Shown: positions 10,356 through 20,867, counted from the stretch's first letter. The stretch: DNA of 64,000 nucleotides from Pseudomonadota bacterium (GCA_963204905.1 CAUJJN010000192.1:40991-104990); one strand, 5' to 3'. The notes: generated by a model not told the origin, from the letters alone. Numbers and translations are program-made.

Positions 10356-12794
10356 TTATGCTGCCTTCGTCTTGCTTTTCTTCGACGTCGCCGTGGTCCC
10401 GATCACCTCATCGGCTTCGAGTTGGGCAATCTCGTCGGCACTCAGCCCCAACACATCGCCCAGCACCTCGTGGTTGTGCTGACCCAGCGTCGGCGCGAGG
10501 CGGGTGATGGCGTAGGGTCGTCGGGCGTCGCCTTCGCGGTAGGAGACCGACGGCAGCACGTGCGGACCCATGTAGCGCCGCACCGCCGGTTGCCAGTGTC
10601 CGGTCGCCATCAGGTGGGGATCGGCGGCGAGATCCGCCGGCAATCGCGCCACGCCCGCCGCGATGCCGGCGGCCTGCAAGGTTACCATTGCGAGGTCGGG
10701 GCGGACCGTTGTGGTCCACTGCCGGATCGCCACTTCGATGCGATCTTCCTCGCGGCGGCGGCCGGAGGCGGTCTTAAGTGCCGGATCGGCGGCGAGATCC
10801 GGTCGGTGCATGATCTCGCACAGCTTCGGCCATTCGTCGTCGGAGCGGACCGCCAGCGTGATCCACTGGTCTTCCCCGAGGCATGGAAAGCAGCCGTTTG
10901 GCACGAACCGAGGATGGCGGTTGCCGATCCGCGGCGAGGTTTTCCCGGTCGCGGCCTGCTCGATGATCGAGGGCGCGGTGAACTGCATGCAGCATTCAAC
11001 CTGCGAGAGGTCGATATGCTGGCCTTCGCCGGAGTTGCGTTGATGCATGAAGCCCAGCATCAGGGCCGTCGCCGCGCTGACACCGCCGAGCGGATCACCC
11101 AGCGCTGCGTGTAGCATGGTCGGCGGGTCTTCTTCGCGGCCGGTCACGGATGGCAGTCCGGAGGCCTGTTCGAGCGTTGAGCCGTAGGCCCGACAGTCCT
11201 TCCAGGCGCCGGTGGTGCCGAAAGCCGGCATCGTCACCACGACGAGGCGCGGGTTGATCCGCAGCATTGCTGCGGGATCGAGACCCATGCGCGGCAGCAC
11301 GTCGGCGGCGTAGTTGTCGATCACGGCGTCGGCGGTCGTGAGGAGCCGTTTGAGGAGGTCCAGTCCGGCTTCCGAAGTGAGATCGAGCGTGATGCCGCGC
11401 TTGTTGCGGTTCATCATCTGGAACCAGTAGGTCTTCTCGTAGGTCCGTTCCGGATGATACGGCCCGCGCGGATCGGTGCCGCGAAACCAGTCGGGATACT
11501 GGCACGATTCCACCTTGATGATGTCGGCACCGAGATCGCCCATTTGCCGCGTCGCGGTCGGTCCGGCCCAGCCCATGGTCAGGTCGATGATGCGCAGGCC
11601 TTTCAGCGGTTGCGGATCGTCGGGTGTCGCCGCGCGCGTCGCGAGACGCGTGCGAGGGGCGAGAGGGGCGTCGTTGTCGGCGCCGGCGAGCGGTGCGACG
11701 CCGTTCGGTTTCGGCCGGGAACGTGTCAGGTGCTGCGGCAGCACCGGCGCGTCGAACGAGGCCGTCCCGATCCGCACCGGCGCGAAGGCGCCCCGTTCGC
11801 GGTGCACCTCCTGCGCCAGTAGTTCGGCCATGTCGGGTACGATGGCGAGCGGCAGCCGCAGTTCGATGCCCTGTTCGAACCATTCGCGCGCGGTCTTCTG
11901 CACCAGCACCGGGTGGATGATGCGGCTCAGTTCTTCGGCGTGGAGATAACGGTCGGCGGTGGCGGAATAGCGCGGATCTGGACCAAGTTCCGGCAACCCG
12001 ATCATGGCGCAGAAACTGTTCCACTGCGCCGGCGTCACCACGGTGACGCCCAGCCAGCCTTGTTTGGTCGCGAAATTGCCGACCGGGAAACCGCGCCCGA
12101 AGCGATTGATAGCGATACGCGGCCGGGTGAAGCCGGCCTCGAGCGCCAGTCCGGTATCGAACTCGCTGATCTGCAACATCGCTTCGAACGCGCTGACGGC
12201 AAACCGGCGCGCACCGTGAACGCGGCCGTAAAGCCCGGCAAGGCTCGGAATGAAAGCGGTCAACCCGGCCATGATCGCAATCTGGCCGTCGCGCGGCAGT
12301 ACTGGCGGGCCTTCGGCGGCGCCCACCAGTTTCACCAGTCCGGCGAGGCTGCGGCACACCGAATCCGTAACGGCGTAGTCGCGGTAGGGTCCGTGTTCTC
12401 CGAACGACGAGATCGCGGTGATGGCGAGGGCCGGATCGGCGGCGCGCAGATCGTCGTGCTTCAGGAGCGAGCTTTCGATGAGGGCCGGGGATCGTCCATC
12501 GATCAAAAGGTCGGCGCTGCCCAGCATCGCGCGAACCCGCGCCACATCGGCGGGAGTGCCGAGATCGGCGGTGATGCTTTGCTTGTTGGTGTTGAGCCAG
12601 GCGAAATACGCGCTTTCTGCCTGGCCGTCGCCGGTATCGACCGTCGGCGCGATGCGTCGCGCCGGATCGCCGCCGGGCGGTTCGATCTTGATGACCTCCG
12701 CGCCGAAATCCGAGAACAGCTTGCCGCAATAGGCCAGCGCGTCACCCGAGCCGATTTCCACCACGCGCAAATTCGTTAATGGCAATTCCGGCAT
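10356..12794 (-). CDS. Tandem-fused CaiB/BaiF type III CoA-transferase (two domains)
   Basis: 812 aa; two domain starts (LRVVEIGSGDALAYCGKLFSDFGAEVIKIEPPGGD and LRIIDLTMGWAGPTATRQMGDLGADIIKVE); LGDPLGGVSAATALM catalytic region in second half. Confidence 0.9.
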   Translation of the reverse strand: MPELPLTNLRVVEIGSGDALAYCGKLFSDFGAEVIKIEPPGGDPARRIAPTVDTGDGQAESAYFAWLNTNKQSITADLGTPADVARVRAMLGSADLLIDGRSPALIESSLLKHDDLRAADPALAITAISSFGEHGPYRDYAVTDSVCRSLAGLVKLVGAAEGPPVLPRDGQIAIMAGLTAFIPSLAGLYGRVHGARRFAVSAFEAMLQISEFDTGLALEAGFTRPRIAINRFGRGFPVGNFATKQGWLGVTVVTPAQWNSFCAMIGLPELGPDPRYSATADRYLHAEELSRIIHPVLVQKTAREWFEQGIELRLPLAIVPDMAELLAQEVHRERGAFAPVRIGTASFDAPVLPQHLTRSRPKPNGVAPLAGADNDAPLAPRTRLATRAATPDDPQPLKGLRIIDLTMGWAGPTATRQMGDLGADIIKVESCQYPDWFRGTDPRGPYHPERTYEKTYWFQMMNRNKRGITLDLTSEAGLDLLKRLLTTADAVIDNYAADVLPRMGLDPAAMLRINPRLVVVTMPAFGTTGAWKDCRAYGSTLEQASGLPSVTGREEDPPTMLHAALGDPLGGVSAATALMLGFMHQRNSGEGQHIDLSQVECCMQFTAPSIIEQAATGKTSPRIGNRHPRFVPNGCFPCLGEDQWITLAVRSDDEWPKLCEIMHRPDLAADPALKTASGRRREEDRIEVAIRQWTTTVRPDLAMVTLQAAGIAAGVARLPADLAADPHLMATGHWQPAVRRYMGPHVLPSVSYREGDARRPYAITRLAPTLGQHNHEVLGDVLGLSADEIAQLEADEVIGTTATSKKSKTKAA

Positions 12795-12950
12795 CGGCGT
12801 CCGCCCTTGTTTTTTGTTGGACGTATAATGTCCGGGTGGTCGGAAGCGTCAAGTCGTGCGGCTGTATGGAAGATTGGCGCACGCCGTTGTCGGTGATAGA
12901 GCAGGGCCGGTTTCCGTCGCCTCGCGCGGCCTTGCTGATGTGGACAGTCC

Positions 12951-13814
12951 ATGCCCGATCCTCAATTCGTTTTGACCCTCTCTTGTCCGGATCGTCCGGG
13001 CATCGTCTCGGCGGTGTCGACTTTCCTGGCTCACAACGGGCAGAACATCCTCGACGCCCAGCAATTCAACGACGTCGAGTCGGATCACTTCTTCATGCGG
13101 GTGGTGTTTAATCCGGCGGATCTCGCCGTAAGCCTGTCTTCGTTGCAGACGGGGTTCGGTGCCATCGCCGAGCGTTTCGCCATGCGTTGGCTGATGCGTG
13201 ACCGCGCGACGCTTCGGCGGGTGATGCTGCTGGTGTCACAATCGGATCACTGCCTCGCGGATATCCTCTATCGCTGGCGGACCGGGGAACTTGCGATGAT
13301 CCCGACCGCCATCGTTTCCAATCATCCGCGCGAGACCTACAACGGGCTCGACCTCGGCGACATCCCGTTCCACTATCTGCCGGTCACCGGCGAAACCCGA
13401 TCGGCGCAGGAAGCCGCCATCTCCGATCTGGTCAGGACCACACAGACGGATCTGGTGGTGCTGGCGCGCTATATGCAAATCCTGTCAGACAAGCTGGCGG
13501 GAGAACTGTCGGGACGCTGCATCAACATTCACCACTCGTTCCTGCCGGGTTTCAAGGGTGCGCGGCCCTACCATCAGGCGCATGCGCGGGGGGTCAAATT
13601 GATCGGCGCCACGGCGCACTACGTCACCAGTGCATTGGACGAAGGTCCGATCATCGATCAGGATGTCGAGCGGATCAGCCATCGCGACGCTCCGGCGGAT
13701 CTGGTGCGCAAGGGCCGCGATATCGAGCGCCGTGTGCTGGCGCGCGCCGTCCGCCATCATCTCCAGGATCGCGTGATCCTCAACGGCAACAAGACGGTTG
13801 TCTTCATGGACTGA
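12951..13814 (+). CDS. purU: Formyltetrahydrofolate deformylase
   Basis: N-terminal ACT-like domain [22 protein letters not shown]-terminal formyltransferase-fold [36 protein letters not shown]. Confidence 0.95.
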   Translation: MPDPQFVLTLSCPDRPGIVSAVSTFLAHNGQNILDAQQFNDVESDHFFMRVVFNPADLAVSLSSLQTGFGAIAERFAMRWLMRDRATLRRVMLLVSQSDHCLADILYRWRTGELAMIPTAIVSNHPRETYNGLDLGDIPFHYLPVTGETRSAQEAAISDLVRTTQTDLVVLARYMQILSDKLAGELSGRCINIHHSFLPGFKGARPYHQAHARGVKLIGATAHYVTSALDEGPIIDQDVERISHRDAPADLVRKGRDIERRVLARAVRHHLQDRVILNGNKTVVFMD

Positions 13815-13819
13815 GCGGA

Positions 13820-14407
13820 TTACGGCGTGGGCAGGCGAGCCACGATGTCGCGCAGCACCTTGCGTGGCAGGTCGATCCCCGCCAGCTTCCAGCTCAACGA
13901 GCTACGGTGCAGCACGATGGCGGTTGCGTCCTCCGGATCGGCGGATTTACTGACCCGGATGCTGAGTTTCACCGGATTGATGTAGTGAACCCGGCCGAAC
14001 TGCGTCAGAAGGTTGATCTTCTCGAGATCGGTCAGGGACGGCAATCCCGTGATCGTGGGCGATGCCTTCGTCTCGGCGAGCTGGCCCGCCTTGAGCAACT
14101 CGGTCAGATTTTCAGGCGTCAGCAGTTTTGAGACCATGACGTCGGCGATCGTGGCGCCGTAGCCGCTCACCAGCATCCGCTCGGCAGCGCCCACCCGCCG
14201 GGTCGCGCCCACCCGCTCAAGATAGGCTTTCACGATCTGGCTGCTGAGGGAATTGCTGAGCCGCGGAAGATTGGTGCGGGCGACGATGGCAGCGCCGTTG
14301 CCGTCCCGCGTGGCGGCCACGAGATCGGACAGACTGTAGAGCGCCGATCCGTAATAGACCGCGGCTGTCACCATCACCGCGGCAACGATGCCAAGAAACC
14401 AACGCAT
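13820..14407 (-). CDS. DUF2939-like small membrane-anchored protein
   Basis: N-terminal TM segment; SLSDLVAATRDGNGAAIVARTNLPRLSNSLSSQI pattern. Confidence 0.7.
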   Translation of the reverse strand: MRWFLGIVAAVMVTAAVYYGSALYSLSDLVAATRDGNGAAIVARTNLPRLSNSLSSQIVKAYLERVGATRRVGAAERMLVSGYGATIADVMVSKLLTPENLTELLKAGQLAETKASPTITGLPSLTDLEKINLLTQFGRVHYINPVKLSIRVSKSADPEDATAIVLHRSSLSWKLAGIDLPRKVLRDIVARLPTP

Positions 14408-14682
14408 CTCGTGTCTGTTCGCTCCAAATCAAGCCCCGCAAGGAGTAGCCGATGCGATAACGCATGGGAAATCGTATTGTTCGCAACTGCAACTAAACCT
14501 TCGTTTTATCCAATTTTTTGTGGCTAAAATCCTGTTGATCGGCTGCGGCTTTTGTGTGCCAGTTGGCTGGGGTGCCGGTGCCGGAAGTGGCCCATTCGCG
14601 CTGCCCCGCAAAAGATTTCAATCGTGCAAGGCGACAGTCGCCGGCCGGTCGATAAAATCGCGGACGCCAGGGGAGGAGTGCC

Positions 14683-15861
14683 ATGTTCATCCGTCAGAAA
14701 ACCTTGCTTCAAATCGCCGCTGCCGGCCTGCTGCTGGGCGCATCTGCTTTGGCGGCGCAAGCGCAGGAGACGGTCAAGATCGGCCTGATCGTCCCGATGA
14801 CCGGTGGTCAGGCGTCCACCGGCAAGCAGATCGACAACGCGGTCAAGCTCTACATGCAGCAGCATGGCAACAGCGTCGCGGGCAAGAAGATCGAAGTCAT
14901 TCTCAAGGATGACGCGGCGGTGCCGGACAACACCAAGCGGCTGGCGCAGGAACTGATCGTCAACGACAAGGTCAACATCATTGCGGGTTTCGGGGTCACA
15001 CCGGCGGCCTTTGCGGCCGCGCCGCTCGCGACCCAGGCCAAGGTCCCGGAGATCGTGATGGCGGCGGGCACCTCGGTGATCACCGAGCGGTCGCCCTATA
15101 TCGTGCGGACCAGCTTCACCCTCGGCCAGTCATCCACCATCATCGGCGACTGGGCGGTGAAGAACGGCATCAAGAAGGTTGCGACGCTGACGTCGGACTA
15201 TGCGCCCGGCCACGACGCGCTGAAGTTCTTCAAGGATCATTTCACCGCCGGTGGCGGCCAGATCGTCGAAGAGGTCAAAGTGCCGCTGGCCAACCCGGAC
15301 TTCGCGCCGTTCCTGCAGCGCATGAAGGATGCCAAGCCGGATGCGATGTTCGTGTTCGTGCCGGCCGGACAGGGTGGCAACTTCATGAAGCAGTATGCCG
15401 AGCGCGGCCTCGACAAGAGCGGCATCAAGGTGATCGGGCCGGGCGATGTGATGGACGACGATCTCCTGAACGGCATGGGCGATTCCGCGCTCGGTGCGGT
15501 GACGGCGCACATCTATTCGGCGGCACATCCGTCGCAGGCGAACAAGGATTTCGTCGCGGCCTACAAGAAGGCGTACGGCCAGCGGCCGGGCTTCATGGCG
15601 GTCGGCGGCTATGATGGCATCCATCTCGTCTATGAGGCGTTGAAGAAGACCGGCGGCAAGGCTGATGGCGATTCGCTGATCGCGGCGATGAAGGGCATGG
15701 CGTGGGAGAGCCCGCGCGGCCCGATCTCGATCGATCCGGAAACCCGTGACATTGTGCAGAATGTCTACATCCGCAAGGTGGAGAAGAAGGACGGCGAGCT
15801 CTACAACATCGAGTTCGAGACCTTCAAGGACGTCAAGGACCCCGGCAAGACCAAGAAGTGA
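14683..15861 (+). CDS. ABC transporter substrate-binding protein (HAAT type)
   Basis: Signal peptide LLLGASALAAQAQ; ETVKIGLIVPMTGGQASTGKQIDNAVKLYMQQHG. Confidence 0.9.
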   Translation: MFIRQKTLLQIAAAGLLLGASALAAQAQETVKIGLIVPMTGGQASTGKQIDNAVKLYMQQHGNSVAGKKIEVILKDDAAVPDNTKRLAQELIVNDKVNIIAGFGVTPAAFAAAPLATQAKVPEIVMAAGTSVITERSPYIVRTSFTLGQSSTIIGDWAVKNGIKKVATLTSDYAPGHDALKFFKDHFTAGGGQIVEEVKVPLANPDFAPFLQRMKDAKPDAMFVFVPAGQGGNFMKQYAERGLDKSGIKVIGPGDVMDDDLLNGMGDSALGAVTAHIYSAAHPSQANKDFVAAYKKAYGQRPGFMAVGGYDGIHLVYEALKKTGGKADGDSLIAAMKGMAWESPRGPISIDPETRDIVQNVYIRKVEKKDGELYNIEFETFKDVKDPGKTKK

Positions 15862-15892
15862 GCGATCGCGGTGGTTGCCCAACCGAGAAAGC

Positions 15893-15981
15893 CGTCATCC
15901 CAGGCCTTGTGCCGGGCTTCCCCGCTTCTTTGCATCCAACTTTTCTTGAAGGTGGATGGCCGGGACAAGCCCGGCCATGAC
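15893..15981. repeat. REP-like dispersed palindrome
   Basis: gtcatcccaggccttgtgccgggc...ggtggatggccgggacaagcccggccatgac. Confidence 0.75.
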
Positions 15982-15999
15982 CGCGCGTAAAAATCTTGC

Positions 16000-16869
16000 A
16001 TGACGACACTTCTCACCATCCTGTTCGACGGTGTCGCTTACGGCATGTTGCTTTTCGTGCTCTCAAGCGGGCTCGCGGTAACGCTTGGGCTGATGAATTT
16101 CGTCAATCTCGCGCACGGCGCGTTTGCGATGGCCGGCGGCTACATCTGCGCGGTGCTGGTCAACCAGTCCGGCGTGCCGTTCTTCGTTGCCCTTCCGATG
16201 GCCTTCATCGCCAGCGCGTTGATCGGGCTCGTTATGGAGCAGACGCTCTACAAGCATCTGTATCATCGCAACCCGCTTGATCAGGTGCTGTTCACCATCG
16301 GGCTGGTGTTCATGTCGGTGACGGTGGTGGATTACATCATGGGATCGTCGCAGATATTCATTCGTCTGCCGGCGATGCTGGAAGGGCAGTTCAACCTTTT
16401 CGGCGTCGGGATCGGCCGTTACCGGTTGATGATCATTGTGATCTGCGGGCTGTTGACGCTCGGTATCCAGTTGACCTTGGCGAAGACCCGCTTCGGCAGC
16501 CGTCTGCGTGCGGCGGTGGACGATCCGCGCGCCGCCTCCGGCCTCGGCATCAACGTGCCGCAGGTGTTTGCGCTGACATTCGCGTTCGGTTCGGGGCTCG
16601 CCGGGCTCGGCGGAGCGTTGGGCGCGGAAATCCTCGGGCTCGATCCGTATTTCCCGCTCAAGTTCATGATCTACTTCCTGATCGTGGTGACGGTGGGTGG
16701 ATCGCAGACCATCACCGGCCCGTTCCTCGCCTCGCTGCTGCTCGGCATCGCCGACGTCGCAGGCAAATACTACGTGCCGAAGCTCGGCGCCTTTGTCATC
16801 TACACTGTGATGATTGTGATCCTGATCTGGCGTCCGAACGGTCTGTTCGGTCGTGTGGCGCAGCGGTGA
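16000..16869 (+). CDS. livH: HAAT ABC transporter permease (LivH-like)
   Basis: FDGVAYGMLLFVLSSGLAVTLGLMNFVNLAHGAFAMAGGY. Confidence 0.9.
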   Translation: MTTLLTILFDGVAYGMLLFVLSSGLAVTLGLMNFVNLAHGAFAMAGGYICAVLVNQSGVPFFVALPMAFIASALIGLVMEQTLYKHLYHRNPLDQVLFTIGLVFMSVTVVDYIMGSSQIFIRLPAMLEGQFNLFGVGIGRYRLMIIVICGLLTLGIQLTLAKTRFGSRLRAAVDDPRAASGLGINVPQVFALTFAFGSGLAGLGGALGAEILGLDPYFPLKFMIYFLIVVTVGGSQTITGPFLASLLLGIADVAGKYYVPKLGAFVIYTVMIVILIWRPNGLFGRVAQR

Positions 16870-16876
16870 ACCGGTC

Positions 16877-17908
16877 ATGAGCGCGGATCACGGTGTCGGA
16901 GAGATTTCATTGCGACGGGCGCGTTGGGGGCGCGGCGAAACCGCGTTCTGGCTGATCGCGGTCGCGGCCGTTTTTGTGTTTTCCGATCGCTACCTGATCC
17001 TCACCGAAATGGCATGGCTCGGGCTGTTCGCGCTGTCACTGGATCTGATCCTCGGCTATGCCGGCATCGTCTCGCTTGGCCACGCCGCTTTCTTCGGCGT
17101 CGGCGCTTATTGCGCGGGACTGCTGGCGGTGCATGGCCTGGTCAAGGAGCCGGTGTTGGCGCTGGTCGTCGCCGGTTTGGCCGCGATGGTTCTGGGTTTC
17201 GCAACCAGTTTCCTGGTGATCCGCGGGTCCGAACTCAGCCAGTTGATGGTGACGCTCGGCATCGCACTGCTGCTGCGCGAACTCGCCAACAAGTTTTCCG
17301 ATATCACTGGTGGGTTTGATGGCCTGCAGGGCATTGTCATCGATCCTATCCTCGGGCTGTTCGCGTTCGATATCTTCGGCAAGGTTGGCTTCATCTACTG
17401 TCTCGTGGTGCTGTTCGTGCTGTTCCTGTTGGCGCGGCTGATCGTGCATTCGCCGTTCGGGCTGTCGCTGCGCGCAATCCGCAACAATCCGCTGCGCGCG
17501 GCCGCCATTGGCATTCCGGTCAACCGTCGCCTGATCGCGATCTATACGTTATCGGCGTTCTACGCGGGGATCGCGGGCGCGCTGTTCACACAGACGACGG
17601 CGCTGGCGTCGCTTGATGTGTTTTCCTTCGATCGATCCGCCGACCTGTTGCTGGTGCTGGTGATCGGCGGCGCAGGTTATCTGTATGGCGGCTTGATCGG
17701 CGCTGTGGTGTTTCGGGTGCTGCAGGACATGTTCTCGTCGTGGACACCGCAGTTCTGGCAGTTTTGGATCGGGCTGGTGCTGGTGCTGATCGTCCTGATC
17801 GGTCGCGACCGGATGTATCGTGGTGTGTTGTGGTTGCCGCGCCTTGCAATGCGACGCATCCCGGCGCTGCGTGGTGGCGTGGCCGCATCGGATCGGACCC
17901 CGTCATGA
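16877..17908 (+). CDS. livM: HAAT ABC transporter permease (LivM-like)
   Basis: LSLDLILGYAGIVSLGHAAFFGVGAYCAGLL; start MSADHG; ATGA overlap with next gene. Confidence 0.9.
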   Translation: MSADHGVGEISLRRARWGRGETAFWLIAVAAVFVFSDRYLILTEMAWLGLFALSLDLILGYAGIVSLGHAAFFGVGAYCAGLLAVHGLVKEPVLALVVAGLAAMVLGFATSFLVIRGSELSQLMVTLGIALLLRELANKFSDITGGFDGLQGIVIDPILGLFAFDIFGKVGFIYCLVVLFVLFLLARLIVHSPFGLSLRAIRNNPLRAAAIGIPVNRRLIAIYTLSAFYAGIAGALFTQTTALASLDVFSFDRSADLLLVLVIGGAGYLYGGLIGAVVFRVLQDMFSSWTPQFWQFWIGLVLVLIVLIGRDRMYRGVLWLPRLAMRRIPALRGGVAASDRTPS

Positions 17909-18657
17909 GCTTCGCGCTGGAAACCGTCGGTCTCGACAAGCAGTTCGGTGGCCTGCATGTCACCCGCGACCTGTCGCTCAAGATCGCGGCCGGCGCGCGG
18001 CACGCCCTGATCGGCCCCAACGGCGCCGGCAAGACCACCGTGATCAATCTGCTGACCGGCGTGATCAAACCAAACGGCGGCAGAATTCTACTGGAAGATA
18101 TCGACATCACTCGCCTCTCGGTGCAGGCCCGGGTGCTGCGAGGACTATCCCGCACCTTCCAGATCAATCAGCTCTATGCCGACCTGACGCCGTTGGAAAC
18201 CATCGGACTCGCCGTGTCGGAGCGGTTGGGTCACGGCGGTGACTGGTGGCGGCGGCTCGGTTCGCGCGCCGACGTCAATGTCGAGATCGCGGACACGCTG
18301 ACGCGGTTCCATCTGCTCGACGTCATGAACGAGCCAACCGGCACGTTGCCTTACGGCAAGCAGCGGCTGCTGGAGATAGCGCTCGCCATTGCCACCAAAC
18401 CACGCGTGCTGCTGCTGGACGAGCCGGCGGCCGGCGTGCCGCAGAGCGAACGCCACGATATCCTTGCCGCCGTCGCCGCCCTGCCGCGCGAGGTGACAGT
18501 GCTGCTGATCGAGCACGATATGGACTTGGTGTTCTCCTTCGCCGATCGAATCTCGGTGCTGGTCAATGGCGCTATGCTGGTGGAAGGCACCCCGGACGAG
18601 GTCGGGCGCGATCCGCGCGTCAAGGCGGTCTATCTTGGTGAGGGCGCCGATGCCTGA
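17905..18657 (+). CDS. livG: HAAT ABC transporter ATP-binding protein (LivG-like)
   Basis: GPNGAGKTTVINLLTG, LPYGKQRLLEIALAI, LLLDEPAAG. Confidence 0.9.
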   Translation: MSFALETVGLDKQFGGLHVTRDLSLKIAAGARHALIGPNGAGKTTVINLLTGVIKPNGGRILLEDIDITRLSVQARVLRGLSRTFQINQLYADLTPLETIGLAVSERLGHGGDWWRRLGSRADVNVEIADTLTRFHLLDVMNEPTGTLPYGKQRLLEIALAIATKPRVLLLDEPAAGVPQSERHDILAAVAALPREVTVLLIEHDMDLVFSFADRISVLVNGAMLVEGTPDEVGRDPRVKAVYLGEGADA

Positions 18658-19360
18658 CCTGTTGCACGTCGACAATCTGCGCGCCGGCTATGGCGAGGCC
18701 GTGGTGCTGCCGGATATGACGCTACGGCTCGAAGACGGCGAGGTATTGGCGCTGCTCGGGCGCAACGGCACCGGCAAGACCACCCTGATCAATTCGATCG
18801 TTGGCGCGACCCGCCGTTTCAGCGGCACCATCCGGCTCGGCGGCACCGACCTGACGCCGCTACGGTCGGACCAGCGCGCCCGCGTCGGCATCGGCTGGGT
18901 GCCGCAGGAGCGCAACATCTTCCGCTCGCTCACTGTCGAGGAAAACATGACCGCGGTGGCGCAGCCCGGGCCGTGGGACGTGGAGCGGGTGTACACCATG
19001 TTTCCGCGCCTCAAGGAGCGGCGCAGGAATTTCGGCAATCAGTTGTCCGGCGGCGAGCAGCAGATGCTGGCGATAGGTCGCGCGCTGACGCTCAATCCCA
19101 AGGTGCTGTTGCTCGACGAGCCGACCGAGGGGCTGGCGCCGATCATCGTGGATGAACTGCTGGCGGCGCTTGGCGCAATCACCCGCGCTGGCGGTATCTG
19201 CTCGATCATTGTCGAGCAGAACGCCCACAAAATTCTTCGCCTGGCCGACCGTGTCGTCATTCTCGATCGTGGCACCATCGTGCACGAAGCCGCGAGTGCG
19301 GCGTTGCAGGCGGACGGGGCGCCGCTGGAGCGCTTCCTCGGCATTGGGGGGAGGGCGTAA
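18650..19360 (+). CDS. livF: HAAT ABC transporter ATP-binding protein (LivF-like)
   Basis: GRNGTGKTTLINSI, LSGGEQQMLAIGRAL, LLLDEPTEG. Confidence 0.9.
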   Translation: MPDLLHVDNLRAGYGEAVVLPDMTLRLEDGEVLALLGRNGTGKTTLINSIVGATRRFSGTIRLGGTDLTPLRSDQRARVGIGWVPQERNIFRSLTVEENMTAVAQPGPWDVERVYTMFPRLKERRRNFGNQLSGGEQQMLAIGRALTLNPKVLLLDEPTEGLAPIIVDELLAALGAITRAGGICSIIVEQNAHKILRLADRVVILDRGTIVHEAASAALQADGAPLERFLGIGGRA

Positions 19361-19440
19361 TGCGCTTGTTGTCGTGACGTCGCTTCGCTACGTTCGCGCC
19401 AACGGATCAACTGTCCAATTCGATCTCGGGAGTAAGTCTT

Positions 19441-20556
19441 ATGCAAACAACAAAACCGCCGTTTCGTGCCGATGAAGTCGGCAGCCTGTTGCGCCCGCCG
19501 CGCATCAAGGAAGCGCGCGCCAAGCTGGAGAAGGGCGAGATTTCGGCCGACGATCTGCGCAAGGTCGAGGACGTCGAGATTGAGAAGGTCGTGCACAAAC
19601 AGGCATCGATCGGCCTCAAGCTCGCGACTGACGGCGAGTTTCGCCGCTCCTGGTGGCACTTCGATTTCCTCAAGGATCTGGTCGGCTGCGAGCTGTTCCA
19701 TCCCGATCTGGGTATCCAGTTCGCCGGCGTGCAGACCCGCCACGACGCGGTGCGCGTGATCGGCAAGGTAGATTTCCCGGACGACCATCCGATGCTCGAC
19801 CACTTCCGCTTCCTGAAGAAGCACGCTGACGCGGCGGGGGTGACCGCCAAGATGACGATTCCGTCGCCGGCGGTGCTGCATTTCCGCGGCGGCCGCAACC
19901 TGATCTCGAAGGAGGTCTATCCCGATCTCGAGCCGTTCTTCGAGGACCTCGGCAAGGCCTATCGCAAGGCGGTGAAGGCCTTCTACGACGCCGGCTGCCG
20001 CTACCTGCAGTTCGACGACACGGTGTGGGCCTATCTCTGTTCCGAGGAAGAGCTGAAGAAGTCGCGCGTGCGCGGCGACAATCCGGACGGCTTGCAGGAG
20101 ATTTACGCGCGCGTCATCAACTACGCGATCGCGGAGCGCCCGGCGGATATGACCATCACCACGCACGTCTGTCGCGGCAACTTTCGCTCGACCTGGATTT
20201 CCTCCGGCGGCTACGAGCCGGTGGCAGAAACGCTGCTGGGCAAGATCAATTACGACGGCTACTTCCTCGAATACGATTCCGACCGTGCGGGCGGCTTCGA
20301 GCCTTTGCGTTTCCTTCCCAAGGGTAACAAGATCGTTGTGGTCGGCGTTATCACCTCGAAGTTCGGCGAACTGGAAAGCAAGGCCGACATCGAGCGCCGC
20401 TTGCGGGAAGCCGCGAAGTTCGCGCCTTTGGAGCAACTCGCGGTGTCGCCGCAATGCGGCTTCGCCTCGACGGAGGAAGGCAACGTACTATCCGAGGACG
20501 AGCAGTGGGCCAAGTTGAAGCTCGCCGTCGACGTCGCGAAGGAGATGTGGGGTTAA
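19441..20556 (+). CDS. Cobalamin-independent methionine synthase (MetE C-terminal-like) family protein
   Basis: 371 aa; HxC zinc-ligand motif TTHVCRGN and distal Cys SPQCGFAS; FRADEVGSLLRPPRIKEAR start. Confidence 0.85.
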   Translation: MQTTKPPFRADEVGSLLRPPRIKEARAKLEKGEISADDLRKVEDVEIEKVVHKQASIGLKLATDGEFRRSWWHFDFLKDLVGCELFHPDLGIQFAGVQTRHDAVRVIGKVDFPDDHPMLDHFRFLKKHADAAGVTAKMTIPSPAVLHFRGGRNLISKEVYPDLEPFFEDLGKAYRKAVKAFYDAGCRYLQFDDTVWAYLCSEEELKKSRVRGDNPDGLQEIYARVINYAIAERPADMTITTHVCRGNFRSTWISSGGYEPVAETLLGKINYDGYFLEYDSDRAGGFEPLRFLPKGNKIVVVGVITSKFGELESKADIERRLREAAKFAPLEQLAVSPQCGFASTEEGNVLSEDEQWAKLKLAVDVAKEMWG

Positions 20557-20867
20557 CCTGCGTCCTTGGCCGGACTCGCAATCGGGCGCGCGGCCGGGAG
20601 CAGGCCGGGCGTCCGAAGTTGTTGCAGACGTGAACGTCGCTTGGATCGGACTTGTATCCGTAAGAGGTCCAGTTGCCGACACACGATGCTGACTGAAAAA
20701 CAGCAATGTAAGTCGATCAAATAGTGATTCACGGAAGGTTTCGATCCTTGGATAAATCGGAGTATCGGAGATATTTCAAGAATTTTGAATGATCGTATTC
20801 TCTTCGGCAAGATTGTCGACTTTATGCTGTAGAAGCTCTATTCTATGAGGCTCTTGAAGCGTTAGAG

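Noticed and set aside
11095-12729. 544-aa minus-strand ORF inside the CoA-transferase
   Set aside because: Out-of-frame Arg-rich translation of the real gene
19039-20454. 471-aa minus-strand ORF antisense to livF and MetE-like genes
   Set aside because: Spans two well-supported genes; no family motif
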